A DNA stretch of 64,000 bases from Chrysopilus asiliformis (GCA_964034945.1 OZ035960.1:78277331-78341330), one strand, 5' to 3'. Shown: positions 10,928-22,370, counted from the first letter of the stretch. Numbers and translations: made by a program. Notes: generated by a model from the letters alone, not told the origin.

Positions 10928-11490
10928 GAAAATGAAAGTTTGCCAACTCATGTTTGATGTGAATGTCATCCGATTGTATTTTGGCGCGAATTTATTTGAA
11001 TGTGTCGCGAAGTGAAAAGTATAATAATAAATTTGGAGTGCAATTTTAACATAAAATGCACTTAGAAAAAAATAATTACAGGTGTAATTAAGTATTTTGT
11101 AAAATATTCAATTTTCGTGTTATGTGGTTACTTTTCAAGATCATTTAAAGTAACCGTTGAAAGGATATTATAAGCAGAGAGGCCCACAAAAAATTATTTA
11201 AATTTATAACTTCAAACAATATAGTCATTGAGTTACACGTTTTAATTTGTTTTAGTGGGCGTCTTTGCCTATAACATACTTGCTCATTTCATGGGTACAA
11301 ATACAAAACTGAGGAAAATAAAAATTAAATTATTAAAAATTCGCTCAAAACCAAAATCATTTAGTGATTTAATTAATTTCTTTTGAAAAATATCGGAATT
11401 CTAAGAATTAGATGCCCCGAATCTGGCAAATTATATAATCTAGCGGGGATACAAATTACTGAATATAAAACCCACATTTACACCGTAGTG
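10928..11490. other. Unassigned AT-rich stretch
   Basis: No frame, terminal repeat or known motif recognised. It ends at the TSD of the hAT-type MITE. Confidence 0.5.
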
Positions 11491-11710
11491 CAGCGTTTTC
11501 TAAACTGGGAGGCGCGCCTCCCTAGGGAGGCGTGGACTAGTGGGAGGCGCGAATATTAGGCAGTATTGACAAAAAAAGTGCATGTGCAGCTAATACAATA
11601 CGTAACATATAGGTACATATTAACTACTATGCTGCTGATGCCACCCTTGCTCCGTAACGGTTCAAATATTTTTAAGGGAGCCGTGGTAAAATAAAGTTTG
11701 GAAACCACTG
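11491..11710. mobile_element. 220-bp hAT-type MITE with 8-bp target duplication
   Basis: Termini CAGCGTTTTCTAAACT and AGTTTGGAAACCACTG are imperfect inverted repeats of the hAT CAGNG type. CCGTAGTG flanks both sides (11483-11490, 11711-11718), the 8-bp duplication expected of hAT. Internal GGGAGGCGC motifs repeat. No transposase. Confidence 0.85.
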
Positions 11711-11753
11711 CCGTAGTGTGTATATTTACACCGATTAGAAACAAAAACAATAA

Positions 11754-12365
11754 GGGTATTCACTCATTGATGCATTTGGTTGTGTATCAGTGTATTGGAT
11801 GTATATTTACTCGACCTAGCAAAATTTTTCATACAAAATCGGTTACACTTTAGCTTTTTATTTGCTTCACTCGAAACCTTGTTTTTGGGTCTTGTATAGT
11901 GAGAAGTGTAAATTATGACAGCTGAAACTTTCAAGTTATGTTTTGTGATCTTCATATTTCTCTCCGGCAAAAAGTGTTTAGTGGCGATAAATCAATAAAT
12001 ATATATAAATATATATAAATATATATAATATGGCGCAAAATGTTATTCAGCAGCGAAAGCGGAAAAGAGAGAAACCCAACAAGAAGTGGAGTGAAGCTGA
12101 AATCGCGAGTATTTTAGATTTTCTTGGATTCGTCCAATAACTCGAGTTCCATAACACAGGATTCGATGAGGTAATCCAAAATTTCTGTTTTCACACTTTT
12201 TTTCGGCATTGTTCAATTTTCTGCAATTAGAGCTGTCAAACTTGCAGTTCAGTGTCATAGTTCACTGGAGCTCTTTCAAATGCTTTACATGGTGTTCACG
12301 CTTTCTTGTAAAATGCACTTGTATCCATGCTACATTTACACCGATACTCAAAAGAGTGAATACCC
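11754..12365. mobile_element. 612-bp element with GGGTATTCACTC termini and SANT-like ORF start
   Basis: Termini GGGTATTCACTC and GAGTGAATACCC are perfect inverted repeats. ATAA occurs on both sides (11750-11753, 12366-12369), possibly a TAA duplication plus one base. Inside, on the + strand from 12030, a short frame begins with MAQNVIQQRKRKREKPNKKW and continues SEAEIASILDFL before a stop. This resembles the start of a Myb/SANT-like DNA-binding protein of the kind encoded by PIF/Harbinger elements. Likely an internally deleted derivative of such an element. Confidence 0.55.
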
Positions 12366-12835
12366 ATAATGCCTATGAACTTTATGATAGCTTTTTGAAT
12401 GACATTGTAGCAACAAATGGTTGAATATGGTTTGTGTTGTCAGAAAATGTCACAAGTCTTATGTCACAATTAGTATTAAGAGTAATTTCTGATTTTTTGT
12501 TTATTTACGTCAAATAAATAGTAGTTATGTTAGTTTAATAGTTTGTTTGAATATTTGGGAAGTGATATTAAAGAAAATCGAATGCGTGCCAAAAAGGATA
12601 GTTGCCCCGTTTTGGGTACGGATAGATGCCCATAGAGCAAGCATCATTAGCTAGTGGCTCGGCTGGCTCATCACACAGATTGGCTTTAACAGCGTAGCCC
12701 TATAATCGACCTTTAATTGTGTGCTGTAATGCTTGTGTGTTGCGGTTTCAACCGTGCTTTGGAGTTGGAATCGATGCTGTATTTTAATGTGTAGTGGTTG
12801 GTTACAAATTTTGATTGTAAAGGGAGCGACAGTTA
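12366..12835. other. Unassigned stretch with GGATAGATGCCC repeats
   Basis: No gene seen. GGATAGTTGCCCC and GGATAGATGCCC near 12597 and 12621 recur inverted near 14065 and 14097 (ggggcatctatcc), so they may be ends of a larger element enclosing the MITE at 12836. Confidence 0.35.
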
Positions 12836-13737
12836 AGCGGTCCCTACACGTTCAATCTTGCAGTCAATCATTGCATGCTGTGACAGCATTTTGAACGTCT
12901 ATGGTGATGCTGTCATGCAAAATTCCATGATTGACAGCATGCTGGCCAATATCAAAATCATTTTGATATTTTTCAAGGGAGCTTTTTGAATCACAGCATG
13001 CTTGAACGTGTATGGCCACAAACTAATCATAAGCAGACTAACATTTTCATTCAATCCATTCTAGAACAAAATTGAATTTCCACTTCCAAAAAATAAATAC
13101 CCATAGCAGCCACTCCAGCCGTAGCAGCCATGAGCTTTTCTGCCAGCAGCACAATTAAGTGAAAATAGCAAAAAAAAGGCAAAATGCGATTTAAAAAAAC
13201 GAACAAATTTATCGGACTTTTACTGCTGGAAAGCTTGCATCACGAAGTCTTGTGCTGCTGGCAGAAAAGCTCAAGGCTGCTACGGCTGGAGTGGCTGCTA
13301 TGGGTATTTATTTTTTGGAATTGGAAATTCAATTTTGTTCTAGAATGGATTGAATGAAAATGTTAGTCTGCTTATGATTAGTTTGTGGTATGGCGATGCT
13401 GTCAATCATTTCGTCATTTCAGGGGAATTTTTGGTAGTGAAAAGATGTCGCATATAAAAGACAAAGTTTTTTGGGAATCCTTTTTTGAGTTATACAGACA
13501 AAGAAGTGAGTTGTGGATGACGAAAAGCGAAAAATATAAGGACAAGCATTTTTTAAATTGATATTAAGTGTTGTTTTATATAAAGTTTTTTTTAAAATTT
13601 ATATTAAGTGTTGTGTGCTATCGGTTTGGCTGTTTCGAAATAAGTGATGCTTGCGTGCATGATTGAGCGTCTAGTGCAAATAAGCTTTTTGCTGTGACAG
13701 CATGATTGACTGCAAGATTGAACGTGTAGGGGCCGCT
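12836..13737. mobile_element. 902-bp foldback MITE, TTA target duplication (copy 2)
   Basis: Same family as 1079-1938 in opposite orientation. Termini AGCGGTCCCTACACGTTCAA / TTGAACGTGTAGGGGCCGCT are flanked by TTA at 12833-12835 and 13738-13740. The central near-palindrome (about 13020-13390) is shared. A local duplication around 13560-13620 (ttaagtgttgt twice) accounts for most of the extra length. Confidence 0.85.
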
Positions 13738-14660
13738 TTACTTTGATGACCCCTGCCATAGAGGATAGACGCATTATTTGTACTTAATTTTAATATGGAT
13801 GGATGTAATAAAAAATTGGATTAAACGAATCAATTTTACGCTCAAATATAGCATTTTACTGACCATCATTCTAAGTTTGGACAGAAAAAATCGAGAAAGT
13901 TGCTGTGAACGAAGTAGATTCTGAGAAAATAGAGTCAAAAAAAGCTCAATTCATCGGTCATATATTTTCCATATCGTTCAATTTGTTGTGCTGTGTTCAT
14001 TCTAATATTCTTGAATAGGGTTCAGAGATTAATTTTTTCAATATATCATGCTAATTTTTATTCGTTCTGCCCAAGGGCATCTATTTGTACTTACTGGGGC
14101 ATCTATCCGGGCCGGAAATTTCAATATTTTTTATTTACCCCCCAATTCTTTTCCTATTTGGTCTAGAGTTCTGAAACAGAGATATGAATGGTGCAATTAT
14201 CCTAGAGATTTAAAATTATATGGGTGATTTGAAAAATGATGACTTAACAGCGTTTTTCCGAAAGGTGCGGCGTCTTTCCTTACCTTATCCTATAGTTTTT
14301 TATTCGAGGAAAAACATCACATAAATCCCAATTTTCACTTTGTGACTTAAATACAATGAGAAAAAAATTAAAAAATAGTTTAACAAATAAATAATTTCGT
14401 CCACAATATTACATGGAAAGACAGATAAAACAATAGTCATTCCAATGAAAAATGAAATAAAAAATCAACACAAAAATTATTCCGTATACAATAAAATAAA
14501 ATCAGCCCTTTTTCAAACTTAAGTTTTGCTACATTCAGAGTAATTTAGCGATCGATGTCCCATGCAGTATAATTTATTGCTGTTTGAACAGTAGTATACA
14601 CTTATTCGTTTTTTCTTCAGTGGCATTCATCTAATTTTTTATACGATGTTCAAATTTAGA
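13738..14660. other. Unassigned stretch
   Basis: No convincing coding frame. Holds the inverted partners of the GGATAGATGCCC repeats (14060-14110). The rest is AT-rich and unrecognised. Confidence 0.45.
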
Positions 14661-15824
14661 AAAAAAAGCAAGGTGTCTGTCTCGTAGAGACGGCCAGAAG
14701 ACGTGGATCCGCCGACAACGATCGCCAATAGATATTTAAGTAAGAAATTTTAGTGAAAAGGCAATTAAGGAAACAAATTTTTATTTAAAACATAACAAAA
14801 GCTATAATTGCCAATCTGGCAATTATTGAAAATCCGTATGGTGATTTAAGTGAACGGCGAACAGTTGTATCAAAATTCCAGTTTGAAGTCAAACTTTCTA
14901 ATTAGATTTTTTTAGAATTTTTTCCAATCGGATCTTGATGTATGGGAGTTTTATGTAGAATCATATCCTAAATAACTTTTGTTCTTGCACTTTTTTGATA
15001 AGATGCACCATTTTTGAGATATTCGGTTTCACCATACGGGTATAATAATTTTATTTATAATTGGTTTATGATAAGAGAAGTATGAAATAAATATCATACA
15101 TACAGTGTTCAAAACGCTCCCATTTCTAGTCTTTCGTTCAAATTAGTTATATATATAATGACGAAGGTTTTACATTTTATTACTATTTCATCGATTCTAC
15201 TACTATTTTTCGGCCGATTTACTACGATTTCGAAAATCAAAAGTCACAATCATGAACAGAACTTTAATGCTGGGAGCGAAATATCGTTTTCTCAGTAGTA
15301 AAATACATACTTATTTATGCGTGTGCATCATACCCAACAGCCATCGCCCGAGGCTTTCATTCATTTTTCTGCGAGACCCACAAACCGTTTTGAACAAGAA
15401 GCGAAAACTTAAATAGAAATCATTTTCGTTCCCAAGAACGAGAGTCGGAAACCACAGCAAACGCTTTTGCCGTTAAGAGCGAAAAGAACGAAATAACATG
15501 ACATTCAATACATCAGATTCAATACACACAAAGGAGGAGCATAAAAAGAGTATAAATGTGAAATCTGTACTACAAGCAGCAAATACAGCATAACAGCGGC
15601 AGTGAAAATTTAGATTTTGATTTTTAAAAGAATTATTAAACATAGTTTAACATAACAAAATACCCTGCCGCATTTTATATAGTAGGCCGCATTTTATAGC
15701 ACAGTTTCTGTTCGGATGTCACCACAAACTATCGAGTATCATCGCTTTGAAATTTGTTATCATCGCAGCAAGCCGATTTTCTAATTTGTACCCCCATAAC
15801 CAAAATCTAAGACGTATCCACGTC
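14661..15824 (-). repeat. Dispersed repeat family A, copy 2
   Basis: Reads AAGGTGTCTGTCTCGTAGAG at the left and TCCACGTC at the right, the reverse of copy 1. It includes the central segment missing from copy 1 (cacaaaggaggagcataaaa near 15531) and the CGTATGGTG block (14835-15045) shared with GTCY repeats. No ORF of note. Confidence 0.72.
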
Positions 15825-16350
15825 AAAAACGACAACGCAAATACCCAAAAACTGATAAAAAGTCAGTTTTTGGCTATTTATGATGTCTTTCATGTATTTT
15901 TTTATTAATGTAAAAAAAACAAGTGTCAAAAAAAAGGCAGAAGTAGAGTAGTTCAACGCTTAGATTGCAATGAGCTCGTGATACTAAGGTAAAAACACAT
16001 CTTATTACCAGTAACGTTTCTTCTAAGGTGCGAGGGTGTTCACTGCACACCCTACTGAAATCCAATATGTATCGGAAATCTATTGTTAATTAATTTCTTT
16101 TTTTTGTGCCAATTCTTTCGACAATTTACCAATGGGAATGGTTGCCTAAAGCAGCCGCACCCTACATTACCAACCTGTTTCTTAATCTTTCGACCAACCA
16201 AGTGGTCTCCACTTTACAGCGAACCAAAGTAAAATTTGCTTGTGGCCTTCTTTCCTACTCGCCCCTTAGCGAAACACACTCGAAACGCAATACCGACTCT
16301 TTCGGTCGTTCGACCGACTCGAGTGTTCTCCAATTTACAGCGCACCAAAG
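15825..16350. other. Unassigned stretch upstream of the non-LTR element
   Basis: Contains a repeated phrase (tttacagcgaaccaaag near 16214, tttacagcgcaccaaag near 16333), each following cgaccnac. It may be a rearranged 5' region of the following retrotransposon. No ORF1 is visible. Confidence 0.4.
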
Positions 16351-19125
16351 CAAAGTAAAACTGAGACATGCTTCACTGAGACATGGTTAAATGCCAGCTT
16401 TCTGAACAACGAACTTTTTAGTTCTGATTTTACTGTCTTTCGACGTGACAGACACTGTTCCTACAATGCTACAGTTGGAGGTGGCGTTCTCTGTGCTATT
16501 CGTTCGTCGTTGGACTCTTGTATTGTCAACGTGCCTGACGTTCTAGAATTGGAGTTTTTATGTGTCAAACTTAAATTATGCTCGCGCAACATCTTTGTAA
16601 TAATCTTCTACACTGCGCCGTCATCTCAAATCGAAATCTACGATACATTTAATAGAGGAATCCAATTTGTGCTGGACCTAATGAATCCTGAAGATGACAT
16701 TTTAATTTTTGGTGATTTTAACATGCCATCAGTCTCCTGGTCTCCATGTGACGACGAGAGTTTCCTTATTCCGAGTACTTCATGTCAAGCTGAATCTGCA
16801 TTCCTGGATGAACTATACTCTCACAATATTTGCCAAGTTAATAGCATACTCAATGCAAATGGTCGCGTTTTGGACCTCATATTTACGTCAGATGCTTCTT
16901 CTTTGGTTGTGAGCACCTGCATCTCTCCAATCCTGCCAGCGAGTGGTCATCATCCAGCGTTAACTTGTTTCTTGCATACTGATTGTTCATTTTCAAGTAG
17001 TCTTTTTTGTAATATTCAAGATTTTAATTTTCGAAAAGCTAACTTTTCAGAAATGTCTAAGCTTTTTGACATGGTTAATTGGGACGTGGTCTTAAATGAA
17101 GCTAATATTGACATTGCAACTTCTAAATTTTATATGATTATTTTTGAAATTTTAAATTTGACAGTACCCTACTTTACGAAGAAAAATCTTCTAACACGTC
17201 CTAAATGGTTTAATGCTGAAATTATGCATCTGCGAAACTTAAAAACGAAACACTGGAAAACATTTGTTGAGTCCCAATGTGAGTACGATTTTAAAATTTA
17301 CTGTTATTTTAAGGACAAATTCCTTTCTGCTGCTAGCCAAGCTTATGATAGCTATGTGTCGAGCATGAAAACCAAATTAAAACGTGATCCAAAAAGTTTT
17401 TGGAATTTTATTAATAGTAAGAGAAACGTCGACGGTTACCCGACGTCATTATTTTTGAAAAATTTTAATTCTGACAACTCTGAGGAAATCTGTAACTTGT
17501 TTGCAGATCTTTTTCAAGGCGCGTTTAGTGATAATTTAAACTGTGATATTGATGAGCAATATTTTGATTTCTTGACTAAAATACCTTTAACTACCTTGAC
17601 CATGAAGGATTTGAGCATTGACGAGCATACTATCTGTGAATCAATAAATAAACTTGACTTAAATTATTCGTCTGGTCCCGATGGCGTCCCCGCTGCCGTG
17701 CTTAAGTATTGTAATAATAGTTTTGTCAAACCACTTATTTATTTATTTAATTTATCTCTTCGTGATGGGATTTTCCCTCATATTTGGAAAGCATCTTATA
17801 TAATCCCAATCCACAAAAAAGGCAATAGATCGAATGTTGCAAATTATAGACCTATAGCTAAATTGTCATCCATTCCTAAACTATTTGAGTCTATTATCTG
17901 TTCTGTGTTACAGTTTCATATAAGCTCTATCATTACTCCGCAGCAACACGGATTTCTAAAAGGTCGATCTACTGAAACAAATTTAGTGCAATTTACATCT
18001 TTCTGTCAAAATATCGTCGAGAATGGGCTGCAGGTCGACTGCATATATACTGATTTAGCCAAAGCATTTGACTCAATTTCGCATAAAATTTTGTTGTTTA
18101 AGCTTTCTGCTCTGGGTTTTCCCCCACTATTTCTCAAGTGGTTAAACTCTTACCTTTGTAATCGTACTCAAAGAGTTTGTTTTCGAGGGATAACTTCGAA
18201 AACTATATATAATATTTCTGGTGTACCTCAGGGAAGCCATCTGGGTCCGATGCTTTTCGTGTTATATGTGAATGACATTTATTTGATTATAAAAAATAGC
18301 TCTATTTTGCTCTTTGCTGACGATATGAAAATATACCGCCCTATTCGTGACATAAATGACTGTGTACTTTTATCGAATGACTTTGAAAATTTTTATGTGT
18401 GGTGTAAAAAAAACTGTATGTTACTAAACGTTGACAAGTGCTCTGTCCTTAGTTATGGTAGGAAGAAAAGATTTTTATTTTATGACTATACCCATGAAGG
18501 GACTGATCTGATCAGGCTTCAACAAATTAAGGACCTTGGTGTAATTTTTGACGTTTCTCTTACTTTTGTTGATCATATAAATTCGATTTTGAGTCGAGCT
18601 AATTCCCTCATGGGCTGTATCAAGAGGTGGTCTAAGGAATTTTCTGACCCTTTTGTCACCAAATCCTTATACTGCTCTCTGGTTCGTCCAATATTAGAAT
18701 ATTGTTCTGTAGTTTGGGACCCTTTCTATGCGATACATTGTGATCGGATAGAAATGGTGCAAAGGAGATTTAGTCGTTTTGCGCTGAAGGGACTGCCCTG
18801 GAACAACGTCTTAAGTCTACCTCCTTATGCAGATCGACTTGCGCTGCTAAATTTAAAAAGCTTAAAAGAAAGAAGGAGTATCACAAAGACTACCTTTATG
18901 TTCAAATTGTTAACGGGACTGATTAGCTCGCCTCAAATATTAGAAAATATATCTATACTTGCTCCTTCTCGTCCACGTAGATGTCATAATTTTCTTCATG
19001 TTGCTATGCATCGTACAAACTATGGTCTTAACGAACCTATATCCAACATATGCCGTAATTTCAATTTGAAATTTGAAAATATTGATTTTAACAATAGTTT
19101 GGAGCTTCTGAAGAGTAAGCTTTAA
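16351..19125 (+). CDS. Non-LTR retrotransposon ORF2: endonuclease-reverse transcriptase (5' truncated)
   Basis: One long open frame. The annotated Met at 16510 is internal, since the frame already encodes FTETWLNASF from 16372, part of the APE-type endonuclease. Later come FGDFNMPSVSW (about residue 67 from the Met) and SGHHPAL, the endonuclease catalytic motifs. RT motifs follow: SSGPDGVPAAVLKY, ANYRPIAKLS, YTDLAKAFDSISH (about 520), SGVPQGSHLGP (about 570) and LLFADDMKIY (about 600). A Jockey/CR1-like C-terminus follows, with no RNase H domain seen. The frame runs 871 codons from the Met without a stop, so it is young or recently active. The N-terminal part of the endonuclease and any ORF1 are missing. 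It nicks target DNA and primes cDNA synthesis there. Confidence 0.9.
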   Translation, partial: QSKTETCFTETWLNASFLNNELFSSDFTVFRRDRHCSYNATVGGGVLCAIRSSLDSCIVNVPDVLELEFLCVKLKLCSRNIFVIIFYTAPSSQIEIYDTFNRGIQFVLDLMNPEDDILIFGDFNMPSVSWSPCDDESFLIPSTSCQAESAFLDELYSHNICQVNSILNANGRVLDLIFTSDASSLVVSTCISPILPASGHHPALTCFLHTDCSFSSSLFCNIQDFNFRKANFSEMSKLFDMVNWDVVLNEANIDIATSKFYMIIFEILNLTVPYFTKKNLLTRPKWFNAEIMHLRNLKTKHWKTFVESQCEYDFKIYCYFKDKFLSAASQAYDSYVSSMKTKLKRDPKSFWNFINSKRNVDGYPTSLFLKNFNSDNSEEICNLFADLFQGAFSDNLNCDIDEQYFDFLTKIPLTTLTMKDLSIDEHTICESINKLDLNYSSGPDGVPAAVLKYCNNSFVKPLIYLFNLSLRDGIFPHIWKASYIIPIHKKGNRSNVANYRPIAKLSSIPKLFESIICSVLQFHISSIITPQQHGFLKGRSTETNLVQFTSFCQNIVENGLQVDCIYTDLAKAFDSISHKILLFKLSALGFPPLFLKWLNSYLCNRTQRVCFRGITSKTIYNISGVPQGSHLGPMLFVLYVNDIYLIIKNSSILLFADDMKIYRPIRDINDCVLLSNDFENFYVWCKKNCMLLNVDKCSVLSYGRKKRFLFYDYTHEGTDLIRLQQIKDLGVIFDVSLTFVDHINSILSRANSLMGCIKRWSKEFSDPFVTKSLYCSLVRPILEYCSVVWDPFYAIHCDRIEMVQRRFSRFALKGLPWNNVLSLPPYADRLALLNLKSLKERRSITKTTFMFKLLTGLISSPQILENISILAPSRPRRCHNFLHVAMHRTNYGLNEPISNICRNFNLKFENIDFNNSLELLKSKL

Positions 19126-19222
19126 TACATATGTTATTGTAAATAATTTTAATCAGTAATCAGTATTTTGATGAAATTTGTAAATAAATAAATAAAAGAA
19201 ATAAATAAATAAATAAATAAAA
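19126..19222 (+). repeat. 3' UTR and (AAATA/TAAA)n tail of the non-LTR element
   Basis: Short 3' UTR after the stop, then AAATAAATAAATAAAAG and further AAAT repeats to about 19222. Simple-repeat tails in place of poly(A) are common in Jockey/CR1/I-like elements. Confidence 0.7.
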
Positions 19223-19550
19223 ACACAGATGACTAAGTAAAAGTCTATAATAAAAAACGTTTCACCACACACAAAGTTCACAAGAAGCAACCGCACACAA
19301 CGATGAATTAGGGTGCTCCAGAAAAAGCCGCACGGCGAACCGATGCGATGTTGCTTGCTGCGGGCCGCGATGCTGCGAAACCCGACAATAGAAAACCGAC
19401 CATCGTATGGCCGTTCGGCTGACGTGCTGATGCGTGTGGGTGTGTGTGCCAAGCAAAACAGCAATATTGCTTGCTCATCAGCTCAGTCGGTTTCTGATTT
19501 TACAGGTGTTCAGTTGGCTTTTGTGTATGAGAAATAATTAATTTAATATT

Positions 19551-19994
19551 ATGACTTGTGAATGCGGATGCGCAATCGAAAAATTGTTTGAGAAACCATT
19601 TTCTCAATTAAATATCGAGGAAAAATTGGAAATTATCAATTCAGGTAAGCCGACACCGGCACTTCCCGACTTAACTTGCAAAGTAGTATCGAAAGGAAAA
19701 TCTTTTAGTAGACATTTTCAGCCTTCTTCTTATGAATCAAAATTCTGGCTATGCGGTTGCTCTGCTATTAATAAATTATTTTGTTGGCCATGTTTACTAT
19801 TTTCAAGTAATCAAGAAAAGGGTGTTTGGACTACAGGCTACGATTTAAATCATTTAACTGCCGCAATAACAAAACATACCGTCTCCCAAGTGCACATTAA
19901 TAATAGCGTTACATTAAAAACTTTTGGAAATACACGCATTGATTTATTACTCGACAAAAAAAAAGAAAAACAAAAAAAAATTTTAAAAAATTAA
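19551..19994 (+). pseudogene. TTF-type zinc-finger protein fragment (ZMYM1/hAT-like)
   Basis: A 147-residue frame from an ATG. It holds FWLCGCSAINKLFCWPCLLF (about residues 66-85), the Cys pattern of the TTF-type finger at the N-terminus of ZMYM1-like hAT transposase relatives, then DLNHLTAAITKHTVSQVHIN and LKTFGNTRIDLLLD. Full-length relatives are several times longer and carry a hAT catalytic/dimerisation region. Here the frame ends in an A-rich stretch (19956-20005), so only the start remains. A splice-acceptor-like tttctgattttacag lies just upstream (19491-19505). It could be a truncated transposon or a domesticated gene fragment. Confidence 0.65.
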
Positions 19995-20298
19995 AAAAGA
20001 AAAAAATTGGATCTTCGTCTACCACGTCCCCGACGTGATCCTGGATAAAACTACGAGTAGACGTCTATTATTTAACAGAAACTTAATATTGAACACCCTA
20101 CTGAAAGCAGCACGCCACGTCACTGCTTATTACACTTAATGGTGGGATGATACTTCTTTTTTACATAATCAAACCTCATATGCCCAATATAAGTAGGCAT
20201 AGTATTTGAAGTTTTCTCCAATGCAAATGTAAAAGATTTTAGCAAGAAAACGGCTCATTTTTTTTAGACAAAAAGTGTTTAGAATATGGGCCTACATA
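19995..20298. other. Unassigned stretch
   Basis: No frame or element recognised. gaacaccctactgaaa at 20093 resembles a phrase at 16037-16060 on the other side of the non-LTR element. It ends at the TA target of the mariner. Confidence 0.4.
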
Positions 20299-20369
20299 TT
20301 GGGTGTACAAATAAGTTTCCGCCGTTTTTTATCAAAAATTGCACATTTTTTGTGAAATAATGGTACATT

Positions 20370-20471
20370 AAAAACCAGCGTTTTTATTTTAATTTAAAAT
20401 TTCGACCGAAAGGCCTATCTATACATCACAAAAATAATTATAAAATAACGGTCAACAACAAAGAAAATTGA
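20370..20471 (+). mobile_element. 102-bp PLE tail with 10-bp target duplication
   Basis: Matches the PLE end (taaaaaccagcg, TTTCGACCGAAAGGCC, cggtcaacaacaaag). ATGGTACATT flanks it at 20360-20369 and 20472-20481. An extreme 5' truncation inserted in the mariner 3' region. Confidence 0.82.
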
Positions 20472-20739
20472 ATGGTACATTATGTTTTATTCGAAGTATT
20501 GTCCATCGCTTGCCACTCATTTTCCCATCTTTCTAGCAGCATACTGATACCGCATCGGAGGAATGCTTCATCTTTTGAGGCTATCTACGAATCGACCAAA
20601 TTTTTGGCTTCTTCGTAAGAACGGAAGTGCTGCTCAGCCAATCGATCTGAACAAGTGGTAATCGGAAGGGACGATGTCTGGAGAATACGGCGGGTGGAGT
20701 AGGCCGTCCCATTTTTGTGTTTCCAGGCAGGCTTTGACC
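20472..20739 (-). pseudogene. mariner transposase, C-terminal part
   Basis: Reads PVKACLETQKWDGLLHPPYS, then PDIVPSDYHLFRSIG. The YSPDxxPSDYHLF block holds the third catalytic Asp of DD34D mariners. LAEQHFRSYEEAKNLVDS and a C-terminus with ERWENEWQAMD follow. An in-frame TAG after NLVDS breaks it. The preceding residues (HDNARPHVAS) are at 23769, beyond the Transib insertion. Confidence 0.85.
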
Positions 20740-21199
20740 GGCGCACAGTGGTTCGAGATCGTTTTCTATTGGTCAAAATTCAATATCTTTTGATCCATTG
20801 AAAGTTTTAAAATGCGATTTTTTTGTTATTAAATAGAAGAGTTTTCAAGCTGTATTTATCATAAAGTTTCATCAAAATCGGATAACTAGTTGCTGCGATA
20901 TTGTCAAATAAAACCCAACTTTTCATGTTCTGTTCATTCTTTAGTAGGAAAGTAGTTGTTTTGATTTGAATAATTTTGAAATATCGTAAAATATGATTTT
21001 TTGTTACTATTATTAAATTCTATAAGTAGTTAAACATAGTATATTTATTGTTAAAGTAGATTTTATTAGTAACACCAAATTAAATAACAATTTAACTAAA
21101 ATTGGTTTATCATACAGATTTCATTAACATCGATCGTTAATTAAATTTTGTCTAGGGGTAATTCTTGTATTTCATCTATAATTTGAGAGGGGTTTGTAT

Positions 21200-21495
21200 T
21201 ATGTAGTAACTTTTTTAGCTTCTTCATCTAATTCCAAATGTGGCGATTTCCATTGGTGTCTAACGCTCGAAACGAATGGGTCTGATGTTACGAGCAATAT
21301 GTTAAATAAGTCTTCATTTGCGCTATTCCTTGACATTTTCCTGGTGTTATGTTCTCTGAAATACCTGTAGTCGTTATTCCTTTTTCTTGAGCTTCTTCTG
21401 ATAGATCTGCAAGTGGTAGTAGATTATTTCTGATGATGTCTTCGCCATGATATAATATTTTGTGGACTGTTTGTGGTATATTTCTCCATGGGTAA
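21200..21495 (-). pseudogene. Transib/RAG1-like transposase C-terminal remnant
   Basis: The - strand gives VHKILYHGEDIIRNNLLPLA, then DLSEEAQE in one frame. After a slip, the next frame gives RYFREHNTRKMSRNSANEDL and FNILLVTSDPFVSSVR. As I recall the family, this is the C-terminal block of Transib transposases. It parallels RAG1 around its last catalytic Glu, where an acidic EGNE-type motif is followed by NKLFRRFRKMNARQS. Frameshift and stops make it a pseudogene, and the catalytic core upstream is missing. Family identity rests on this block plus the termini. Confidence 0.65.
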
Positions 21496-21665
21496 TTCTT
21501 GTTATATATGTATATATGTTTGGGAAAAACCTTCGATTTATTTGCAGAGATATTTGGACTTTATAAAGGGTGGTTAAATTTTAAGGGCCGATGTTGAATG
21601 TGAACCACACCTAAACGTCAAGTTTTTTTCTGCATTTCATTTGACATTTCTCAATTTCAGACTAA

Positions 21666-22049
21666 TGCTACATTTACACGAATGACAAATTTGTCATTTT
21701 TTTCTTGTCATTATGTTAATTCCCGTGTAAATGGCATAATTTTTGTAATTTTTTCTGTCAGAAAATGTCAATCTCTCCTAAAAGAATGAACTTGTCGATT
21801 CTTTTATGCCAGATTGTCATTCGTGCAAACGCAATATTAGTTATGACAAAAGTTGAATACTAAAGTTGTCATAACTAATATTGCGTTTGCACGAATGACA
21901 ATCTGGCATAAAAGAATGGACAAGTTCATTCTTTTATGAGAGATTGACATTTTCTGACAGAAAAAATTACAAAAATTATGCCATTTACACGGGAATTAAC
22001 ATAATGACAAGAAAAAAATGACAAATTTGTCATTCGTGTAAATGTAGCA
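21666..22049. mobile_element. 384-bp near-perfect foldback MITE, TAA target duplication
   Basis: Arms starting TGCTACATTTACACGAATG run almost to the centre (about 21858). TAA flanks at 21663-21665 and 22050-22052. The opposite arm of the host element supplies the empty site (agactaactcaatttg in reverse complement). Non-coding. Confidence 0.85.
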
Positions 22050-22149
22050 TAACTCAATTTGAACCATGGAAAGATACACAATCGAGCAACGCGTTAAAGT
22101 TATTCAGGCTTATTATGAAAATGGGCGTTCAAATCAAAATGCATATCGT

Positions 22150-22370
22150 GCACTTCGTGAAATACGGCCCGATGATGCCGCCAGCCCATAAACCGCACCA
22201 AACAGTCACTCTTTGTGGGGGCATTGGTTTTTCGACAATCACTCTTGGATTATCATTCGCCCAAATGCGGCTGTTCTGCTTATTGACGAATCCACTGAGG
22301 TGAAAATGTGCCTCATCACTGAAGATGATTTTCTTCGAAAATTGATCGCCCATTTTCATAATAAGCCTGA
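22150..22370 (-). pseudogene. Tc1/mariner DDE transposase fragment
   Basis: Reads FSKKIIFSDEAHFHLSGFVN, KQNSRIWANDNP, then RVTVWCGLWAGGIIGPYF. This is the DDE_3-type core with its Asp in SDEAHF. It is joined out of frame to the duplicated N-terminus, and the third catalytic residue is absent. Confidence 0.8.

Noticed and set aside
15874..16065. 63-residue - strand frame
   Set aside because: Low-complexity and motif-free; chance frame in AT-rich DNA.
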